From Silurus meridionalis (lineage: Eukaryota > Chordata > Actinopteri > Siluriformes > Siluridae): a DNA stretch of 64,000 nucleotides. Position numbers and translations under genes: made by a program. Shown piece by piece: positions 56,416-64,000 of this stretch (positions within the stretch are counted from its first letter, which is position 1; every line of letters begins with the position of its first letter). Under the pieces are notes generated by a model. That model had not been told where the DNA came from. It saw only the letters and a list, made by a program, of their open reading frames with translations, and did no database searches. The stretch is taken from assembly GCF_014805685.1 (NCBI RefSeq), contig NC_060909.1, positions 2,501,292 through 2,565,291 of the forward strand. The letters run 5' to 3'.

Positions 56416-57969
56416 TGAAGATTATATTCATATTTTTTTCTGTACTATTTTACATGGAGTGTTTCTTTAGATTCAGGATCCATACAAAACTGGATCAGTT
56501 AATTAATCGATTATTAGCAAGTACGATCCAATCTAGCTATCGACATCGGTAAAATCCACTATCGGTCGACCTCTAATTCAAATATGTTGTGATGTGGTCT
56601 CTCTCTCTCTCTCTTTCTGAATGGCCATTTTATTTAAAAAATGTGCTTTATAGGCCTTTTTATTTGCTTTAAAGTCATTTGTAAACTTCATTAGTAAGAA
56701 AAGCACTTAAAAGTTTAAAAAAAAATTTCACATCATGTATTTTTGCATTTCTCTCTCTTATTATAGAGAGTAGTGTCGGTATCGGTACCGGTATCTATAA
56801 ACTGTAAACCAAACTCATCTCTAATCATATACCATGATAGTAAATTTAGAATAAAAGCATGGACTGATCTATACTGGTTTCATGGGAAAAGAATCCCACC
56901 CCACACTATGAGCGATATATTTTTGATTATAGCGTTATAGTTTTTTTTATTGTGATCTTTTTAACAGGAACATTGTGATGAGGGAGCTGGCTCCTCAGTT
57001 CCATATTCCTTGGTCTATTCCCACTGAGGCAGAGGACATTCCCATAGTCCCTACCACATCCGGCACAATGTGAGTCCTTGATGGTGGTTTCTGTGCATTT
57101 TCTTTTTTCTATCTGTATGTTTTTAATTGTGGAATAATGACCGAAGCGTTTTCTGACTCGCGCAGGATGGAGCTGCGCTGCGTGATCGCCGTGATCCGCC
57201 ACGGAGACCGAACACCCAAACAGAAGATGAAAATGGAAGTCAGAAATCCCATGTGAGTTTCCTTGTGTGACTGTAAACTCTATTAAACCCATAGAGACCC
57301 ACATCCTGAGGTATTTGCCCTTGTGGTCCTTCTACAGGTTTTTCGAGCTATTTGAAAAGTACGGAGGATACAAAACCAACAAGCTGAAGCTGAAGAAACC
57401 CAAACAGCTGCAGGTTAAAGCACTTATTGTTATATATCATTTCACTCCTAATGCATGGAGACATCTGCTCATTATTTCCTGTGTAGCTCTTGATAGCCGG
57501 TACACTATCATTACGTCATAGTTACTGTTTCACCCTTCAGGAAGTTCTGGATATTAGCAGGCTGCTGTTGGCAGATCTGGGGCAGCACAGTGACCGTGAG
57601 ATTGAAGAGAAGAAGTCAAAACTGGAGCAGCTTAAGACTGTTCTGGAAATGTGAGTGAGAATCTGTTTCAAACTGGCACACTCAAATGGGAACATTCAGT
57701 CCCACTGGAGAATATATCAATATTGCTTTTTTTTGTGGTCTTTTATATGTAATGCAACTACAGAGCAAACAAATAGCAGCTGCCCCATAGCTGTACAGTA
57801 TGATGTGGATTGTAAAAATTCAGATTTTTCTGGAACAAAAAGAAAGGTGTCCCTGTTTAAACATTCATTTAAGTACATTTTAAAAATATTTCAAATTGCA
57901 TATAATGACATGTACAATTGTTTTAAGTATAGATTATATACTAAATATGTTGGCAAAGTTTAAAAATAA

Positions 57970-58051
<82 letters not shown>

Positions 58052-61000
58052 ATGTTGTATGGTTTAGAGACAGTGGCATTGAGTAAAAGACAGGAGGTGG
58101 AGCTGGAGGTAGCAGAGCCGAAGATGTTGAGGTTTTCGTTGGGAGTGATGAGGCTCGACAGGATTAAAAACCAGTTTATTTGAGGGACAGTGGATGTAGG
58201 ACGTTTTGGAGACAAGGTGAGGGAGGCGAGATTGAGATGGTTTGGACATGTGCAGAGGAGGGACATGGGGTATATCAGTAGGAGAATGCTGAGGATAGAG
58301 ACACCAGGAAGGAGGAAAAGAGGAAGATCAAGGAGGAGGTTTATGGATGTGGTGAAGGAAGACATGCAGGTAGTTGGGTTGAAAGAGGCAAATGAAGAGG
58401 ACAGGGTGGTATGGAGACGGATGATCTGCTGTGGCGCCCCCTAATGGGAGAAGCCAAAAGAAGATGATGATTACATAAATGCACAAATGCAACAAATTGA
58501 CAGATTTTTTTTTTGTAGTTGTAAATATATATATATATATAATATTTCACAATTGTAAAGGATAGGATTGTAAAATTCACAGAATCCCAACAACCACATC
58601 AAACATCTCGAGTTACACAGAAAGTTGTTTAAGATGAGATCAGTTTCGGGCTTTGATCACTGGTTTCTGTTTTCATTTATCACCATCATGCATGTAGGTA
58701 TGGCCATTTCTCTGGGATAAACAGGAAAGTGCAGCTGACTTACCTTCCCCACGGCCAGCCTAAGACTTCCAGTGAGGAAGAAGGTACAGGACAACCAAAA
58801 GATTTTCACAGTGCTTTCCTGAATCGATCACATCGATTCGTCCGTGTGTTATGATGCTCTCCGTGTCATTTGTCTCACTAGCAGACGGACGTAACGAAGG
58901 TCCGTCTTTGCTGCTGGTGTTGAAGTGGGGAGGCGAGTTAACTCCTGCAGGCCGAGTCCAGGCCGAGGAGCTGGGTCGAGCTTTTCGCTGCATGTACCCT
59001 GGAGGACAAGGTACAGTATTACTTTCTTTTCTTTTACTTTCACACTCTCCCTACATCTCATTTCTATCTGTATCTTGGTCTGATAAACAGGAGCCAAGCC
59101 TCCATGGTTATGCGCATTTTTTATCATAATCATATTAATATATCAAGTAAATAAATAAATAAGCAGCTAATACAAAGTTAGAACAATTTATATTTGGAGA
59201 ACTGGAATACTGAGTCAACATGGCTGCCGTTTCTTACTTCAACACCATGCAATTCTACCTGAAACAGACTTCACCACGCAACAAGACGATGAGCCGACGT
59301 GTACGTCCAAGCGTTATATAGAGAGCAAACGGTCGTCTGGAGTGATATCTATCACGGAACGACCTGCCCAGTCACCCCCACCTAAATCCTATTAAACTGG
59401 ATGAACTGGATCACAAGAAAGAAATTTCCAACTAGTAAAGAACATCTTCGGCAAGGTTTTTTTCAAGAGGCACAGAAAAGTATTTCAGCCAAACGTTTGG
59501 AGAACGTTGAACATTTTTTAACGTCCACATTTAGTTCTCATTTGCCTTCATAATAAGCTCCACTGATGTGGAGATTTTGTGCTCATTCAGCCACAAGGGT
59601 GTTTGTAAAGTCAGGTACTGATGTAGGTGAGGTGAGGAGGTCTGTGGTGCAGTCAGCGTCTTCAAGCAGATCTTCATGGAGCTGGCTTATTGCACAGGAG
59701 CATTGGGATGCTGAAACAGGTTTGGGTCTCCTAGTTCAATAGAAGAGAAAATATAGTGCTCCTGCATCCAAAGACATTCTATAATTATTCGATTCCAACA
59801 TTGTGGCAACAGTTTGGTGAAGAACCAAAAATGGCTGGAAAAGTCAGGTGTCTGAAAACTTGGTAAGTTAGCATTCCTGTGTGCAGAACTATACACCAGT
59901 TCCAGTCCTCTTGTGTATTTAGTATGTATTATAGTGATGAAGTGATTTACTTAGGCATGTCCGTGTTGTATTACTGTAGATATACTCTGATATACTCTTG
60001 TGTTTGTGTTTGTGTGTAGGGGATTATGCTGGCTTTCCTGGATGCGGCCTACTTCGTCTCCACAGCACCTATCGCCACGACCTGAAGATCTACGCCTCAG
60101 ATGAAGGCAGGGTACAGATGACTGCAGCTGCCTTCGCTAAGGTAGTGGATAGTAGATTTTACTTGCCAATAATCAATTATTCAAACAATAGTTATTTAAG
60201 TGATACTGAATAAAACAACAAAAATAAGACTCCATGTAAAATAGAATTAAACTTTAGTGCAAAAATAAACTACTGAATCATAAAGATGTGCTAAATGGAA
60301 TAAATATGAATATATTAATTATATTGATAAATACTGAGGAAAAATATAGGGCATGCATTGAAATTGAAACATTAAAATATTAAATAATTAAACATTTACA
60401 TCCAAAATTAATAAAATAAAAAGACACTCAAGTAAACAGCACGTGATGTCAGTGATTCACCTCTAGAGGCCGCTCTCGTCCCGCCTAACGCAACCCAGAA
60501 AAACTATCGGTGTGGATTTTAGCCAATAGTTCGAGCAATTAACTAAATTGGAAAATCGATGAAGCGCTCGCCTTCTAGTGTCCTGTTTACAGATCTAATC
60601 TCTGTACTATGTCCGGCAGGGGCTGTTGGCACTGGAGGGCGAGCTGACGCCCATTCTGGTTCAGATGGTGAAAAGCGCTAACATGAACGGCCTGCTAGAT
60701 AACGACCTCGACTCGCTGGGTGGCTGCCAGCAGCGCGTCAAAGCCCGGCTTCATGAGATCATGCAGAAAGATGAAGACTTCAGAGAGGAAGATTTCGACA
60801 AGGTGAACTCGAATTTCTCAGCACTGTAGGTTAGTATCTCTGCGTCCACGTGTTTATCGTTCTCTGTTTTTCCACTCAGCTGGCTCCAACGGGCAGCCCC
60901 TCCATGGTGAACTCTATGAAAGCTGTAGAAAATCCTGTGAGAACATGCGACAAGGTGTACAGCCTCATCCAGAGCCTCATCTGCCAAATCCAAAGGAGAC

Positions 61001-63442
61001 TTGAAGATCCCAAATCTGCAGGTTAATTCATTTCTTTTAAACAACAGATTAGATTAGACTGAGACGGATCCGATTATAATGTTGAGGTCATTCTGGGGTT
61101 CAAAGCTCATGACATGGTTGTTTTCGTTCCCTTTCAGATCTGCAGCTGTACCACAGCGAGACTTTGGAGATGATGCTGCAGCGCTGGTCCAAACTGGAGA
61201 GGGACTTCTACATGAAGAATGGACGATACGACATTAGCAAGATCCCAGACATCTACGACTGTGTGAAGTATGATGTTCAGCACAACAGTTCCCTGGTCCT
61301 GGAGGACACCGTGGAACTGTTCACACTGTCACGAGCGCTGGCAGACATCGTCATACCACAGGTACACAACTAGCACAGCGTCATTTTTGCACAAATACAC
61401 GTAGGTGTGTCCCCGACTAAGGTTTTACACATCAGAATTCTCAACTATACGAAGATATAGAAGGAAATATATAAAGACATTTTGGATCCATAAACCTAAA
61501 AAACAAATGCAGAAAGGCAGAGAATTTGCACTTTACATGTCGGCAAATGAAATGGTCTAAATTGGCGAGCAGGCTCAACAATCCTAAATTAATTAGCAAA
61601 ATAAAATTAGAACAGATTAGACCTACAGGATCTCCCAGACATTGTTCATTATTTAAATCCCTGCCACCGAGATGCTCCTGTGATCTGTCACAAGGGGGTT
61701 GGATTTATTTACACACGTAAAAAATATTTATTAAAAGCTTCTTTCTTTGTTATTTACAGCAGTATAACAATGTGCTGTATATTAACTTCTTAGGAGAAAA
61801 CCGATAGTTCTATGAGACTTCAGACATTGAGCACCCCCGTGTAATCAAAATGGCACAATCCTCATTTTTTCATAGCACCTCTGCGAACATCCGACTGCGA
61901 GATTTGGAGTCAAATCAGACTCCTCCTATCGAAGCATCGAATCCTCAACTATTCAGTCACCCCTAGTCACCCCTAAAGGATCTGCTCAGAATAGGACCAG
62001 TGCACAGACAACAAGCTCAAATCCATCCAACTGTAACTTCCTCAACTTCCTTTTTAAATCAACCAGATCCTATACAAAAGATTCCGTATCGGACTATCCT
62101 GTCTCACGCACTCTTTCCTGCCTAGTATTGGCTACAACACCTGAAATGTTTTGTTTTTTAATGTTTTACCCATCAGGTCTTCCTAAAGTTCCTTTAGTTG
62201 AATTAAAAATTCATAAATGCAGAACTTGTTTAAAAAAAAAAAATTCCCTCCTTTTTTTTTTTTTTTTTGTTTGATGTCCGTTCAGGAATACGGCATAAAC
62301 AAGACGGAGAAGTTGGAAATAGCCTATGGATACTGCCTACCTCTGATCAAGAAGATCCAGCTGGACCTGCAGAGGACTCACGAAGACGAATCTGTCAACA
62401 AGCTCCATCCACTGTAAGCTCGGTCTGTGCATGTTAGGGTTACGATACATTGGAGATGCATATGAAGCAGCTACCGAAGCCGTGCGATCGATTCAGCCCT
62501 ATTACAATGCAGTGCGATCGGATTCGACGCGATGTGACGGAAAAAATACGATGCGCTACAATTTATGGTACAAATACTTCACTTTTATTTCTTTGGTTCA
62601 GACAGACAGCAAATCGTGCATTTACAGATAATTATATAGAAATCAATCATTTTTACAGATTAGGCATAACATTATAACATCATGAGTGGTGAAGTGAAAA
62701 ACACTAATTATCTCCTTATCATGGCACCTGTTATATTTATTAGGCAGCAAGTAAACAAAGTTGACGTGTTAAAAGCAGGAAAATCAGGCAAGAGTAAGGA
62801 TTTAAACGAGTTTGACAAATTGGGACGTCTAGACGACTGGGTCAGAGCGTCTCCAAAACTGCAGCTCTTGTGGGATGTTCCTGTCTGCAGTGGTCTATCA
62901 AAAGTGCTCCAAAGAAGGAGCAGAGGTGAACCAGAGACAGGGTTGTGGGCTGCCGAGGCTCATCAATGCACGTGGGGTAGCAAATGCTGGTCCGTGTGGT
63001 CCGATCCAACAGACAAGCAACAGACGTTGAATTTCCATTCAATAACAAAAACTAAAATTATTTTAATACGGAGCTGCATACATTCATCCATCTGCGTTTG
63101 TTTATACAGTATGTGTCCTCTTTTTCCAGGTATTCCCGTGGTGTGCTGTCCCCAGGCAGGCACGTACGTACACGACTGTATTTCACCAGCGAGAGTCACG
63201 TTCATTCACTGCTTAGCATCTTCCGCTACGGAGGCCTGCTGGACGTGAGTCACATATAATTCAGGACTCTTGTACACAGAAACCCTTGAGATAGGCACAG
63301 CTTTACTCTAACCTGAGCTCCTGGTTTGTTCTAGGAGGACAACGACCATCAGTGGAGGAGGGCCATGGACTATCTCAGTGCCGTTCCCGAGCTCAACTAC
63401 ATGACCCAGATAGTTATCATGCTGTATGAGGACAACAACAAG
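49866..63442 (+). CDS. ppip5k1: Diphosphoinositol pentakisphosphate kinase 1 (PPIP5K/VIP), N-terminal 891 codons; 3' end outside window
   Basis: Bifunctional enzyme: an ATP-grasp kinase phosphorylates InsP6/5-InsP7 at position 1, and a histidine-acid-phosphatase domain can remove it. Cytosolic. Exons: 49866-50015, 50918-51113, 51337-51427, 52173-52258, 54480-54634, 54928-55029, 55286-55447, 55531-55652, 56968-57069, 57166-57252, 57338-57413, 57541-57650, 58698-58783, 58885-59010, 60020-60141, 60620-60802, 60880-61021, 61138-61361, 62286-62413, 63130-63244, 63335-63442. All phases match over 2673 nt. The kinase domain spans about residues 50-375, with [33 protein letters not shown] and the Mg-binding DVNGFSFVK (Asp333). 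The phosphatase motif [10 protein letters not shown] starts at Arg400. [17 protein letters not shown] and [15 protein letters not shown] close the visible part. The N-terminus (MSEPSSPGE) resembles PPIP5K2, but [15 protein letters not shown] and chromosome-15 synteny favour PPIP5K1. The disordered C-terminus is missing only because the window ends. Confidence 0.92.
50110..50345 (-). mobile_element. Tc1-like family A fragment in ppip5k1 intron 1
   Basis: ACCAGGTGGACACCTGACCA, CTTCTCTTCTGGGAAGATGT, CAATAGGGTTGGAGCTCTAT. Confidence 0.55.
51198..51229. repeat. (AC)n microsatellite
   Basis: Sixteen AC units in a ppip5k1 intron. Confidence 0.8.
51480..51940 (-). mobile_element. Tc1-like family C remnant in ppip5k1 intron 3
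   Basis: The minus-strand frame reads [20 protein letters not shown], matching the family C core seen on the plus strand at 26582. Confidence 0.7.
53486..54279. mobile_element. Non-autonomous DNA transposon with 'tacygta...ggactataa' inverted ends in ppip5k1 intron 4
   Basis: Left end TACTGTATTTTTCAGGCCAA and the reverse complement of the right end, TACCGTAATTTCCGGACTAT, form a decayed inverted repeat about 794 bp apart. GCGGCTTATTTAT and GTGCGGCTTATATATGGG repeat inside. No coding frame. Confidence 0.65.
55755..55935. repeat. GATACGATGCA-type interspersed repeat
   Basis: GGGATGTGCATCTCCGATTC, CAATGCAATACGATACAATG, CTCTGCAATTCAATATGGTG; lies in ppip5k1 intron 8. Confidence 0.5.
56281..56416. 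repeat. Compound (CAGA)n-(TCTA)n microsatellite
   Basis: About 18 CAGA-type units with GGCGG/GGCAG variants at the end, then about 15 TCTA units. Confidence 0.9.
57974..58048. repeat. (TA)n microsatellite
   Basis: About 37 TA units immediately upstream of the RTE-like fragment in ppip5k1 intron 12. Confidence 0.9.
58060..58470 (+). mobile_element. RTE-like LINE 3' end, sense
   Basis: The plus-strand frame at 58190-58444 reads [38 protein letters not shown] and [16 protein letters not shown], ending before GGGAGAAGCCAAAAGAAGAT. Same group as 29140-29472, but with an intact C-terminal frame. Confidence 0.75.
59205..59525 (+). mobile_element. Tc1-like family C remnant in ppip5k1 intron 14
   Basis: CACCATGCAATTCTACCTGA, CACGCAACAAGACGATGAGC, TGGAGTGATATCTATCACGG and GGATGAACTGGATCACAAGA follow the family C order. 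Confidence 0.6.
59560..59870 (-). mobile_element. Tc1-like family A fragment, antisense
   Basis: GTGGAGATTTTGTGCTCATT, CTTCATGGAGCTGGCTTATT and GAAAAGTCAGGTGTCTGAAA. Confidence 0.55.
60430..60570 (-). repeat. Interspersed repeat related to 24420-24600, opposite orientation
   Basis: CAGCACGTGATGTCAGTGAT, ACCTCTAGAGGCCGCTCTCG and 'aaaactatcggtg' are the reverse complement of blocks at 24480-24602. Confidence 0.55.
62440..62640. repeat. GATACGATGCA-type interspersed repeat
   Basis: TTACGATACATTGGAGATGC, CCCTATTACAATGCAGTGCG and CTTTATTTCTTTGGTTCAG match 55755-55935. Confidence 0.5.
62720..63040 (+). mobile_element. Tc1-like element 5' part (family E)
   Basis: TATATTTATTAGGCAGCAAG, then readable helix-turn-helix coding remains ([15 protein letters not shown], with a deletion inside) and TGGTCCGATCCAACAGACAA. 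It ends 90 bp before the ppip5k1 exon at 63130. Confidence 0.65.
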
Positions 63443-63474
63443 GTATTTTATGTTTTTGCAGGCTGCAGAGACAA

Positions 63475-63885
63475 CTTACACTATATGGACAAAAGTATTG
63501 GGACACAAGATTTTTTGAAGGCATGCAACTGAGAGCATGAAATTTTTCCTTCACTTGAACTAGGAGACTCAAACCAGTTTCAGCTCCATGAAGATATGGT
63601 TTCTATGGGTTGAAGTCGAAGAGCTTCTGCTATAGAGCTAATTGTGAATGCCTGACTGCACTCCAGGCCTCCTCACCTACATCAGTACCTGACTTTACTA
63701 ACATGCTTGTAGCTGACAGCACAAAATCTCCACAATAAAATCTAGTGGAACATCTATCCAGAAGAGTGGAGCTTACTATAAGATTAAATAGGGACTACAT
63801 GTGGAATGCAATGTTCTAAATTAAGCACAGACCAATCTTATGAGCAGGTGTCCACAAACCTTTGCCCGTATGGTTCAGAACTTTA
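63475..63885 (+). mobile_element. Tc1-like 3'-half remnant (family A) in last visible ppip5k1 intron
   Basis: ACACTATATGGACAAAAGTA through CAGCTCCATGAAGATATGGT and AGAAGAGTGGAGCTTACTAT to AGGTGTCCACAAACCTTTGC; nearly full family A length. Confidence 0.65.
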
Positions 63886-63955
63886 CAAACAAAGAATTGT
63901 GCTATGAAAGCTACTCTTAGGCTTCTAGTACAAGTGAATAAGCAAATTTCCTCAG

Positions 63956-63984
63956 ATTATGATGATGATGATGATGATGATGAT
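63956..63984. repeat. (GAT)n microsatellite at window end
   Basis: About eight GAT units. Confidence 0.8.
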
Positions 63985-64000
63985 TGCCTCTATGTGGTAT

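Noticed and set aside
57655..57963. 102-codon frame after a ppip5k1 exon
   Set aside because: Intron read-through after the GTGAGT donor at 57651; no conservation with the family.

Overview
This is a nuclear DNA window from a teleost fish. The genes are split into many short exons with GT-AG introns, the encoded proteins are vertebrate orthologues, and the introns are full of Tc1/mariner, hAT, L2/Rex1 and RTE-like remnants plus very long CA/TG, TA and CT microsatellites. The repeat mix would fit an otophysan such as a catfish, but the sequence alone does not prove that. I found no prokaryotic, viral, CRISPR or gene-cluster system. The window looks like an ordinary conserved chromosome segment, and its most unusual content is regulatory and repeat structure.

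Four protein-coding genes are supported. (1) tcf12 (E-protein bHLH factor, minus strand): only its first two coding exons, at 7840-7769 and 6848-6776, are here. The rest lies left of the window, so positions 1-6775 are one large intron. (2) znf280d (plus): a GC-rich first exon ending at 12681, then 19 coding exons from 14897 to 36186. The assembled frame is uninterrupted and gives 936 codons plus stop. (3) mtfmt (plus): 9 exons from 40212 to 44650, complete at 390 codons, behind a classic ETS/YY1 promoter. (4) ppip5k1 (plus): start codon at 49866, 21 coding exons to 63442 (891 codons), running off the right edge.

The divergent tcf12 / znf280d pair matches the arrangement in human 15q21, and MTFMT and PPIP5K1 are also on human chromosome 15, so synteny supports the names. 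The four genes have unrelated jobs: transcription factor, zinc-finger chromatin protein, mitochondrial initiator-tRNA formylation, and inositol pyrophosphate synthesis.

Layout: 1-6775 tcf12 intron with Tc1 remnants; 6776-7860 tcf12 exons with an intronic TAACCC-like minisatellite; 7860-12590 divergent intergenic space with microsatellites and a purine-rich 38-bp minisatellite; 12590-36420 znf280d, with nested transposons in its 5.2-kb intron 8 and in the intron at 28089-30439; 36420-39900 intergenic, with a long CT tract, a long TG tract and a CTCF-like site; 39900-44650 mtfmt, with a mariner fragment in intron 7; 44650-49646 intergenic, with a candidate ppip5k1 promoter at about 46200; 49647-64000 ppip5k1. 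Exon coordinates were read by eye from splice signals. In all three plus-strand genes the summed exon phases agree, which is a strong internal check.
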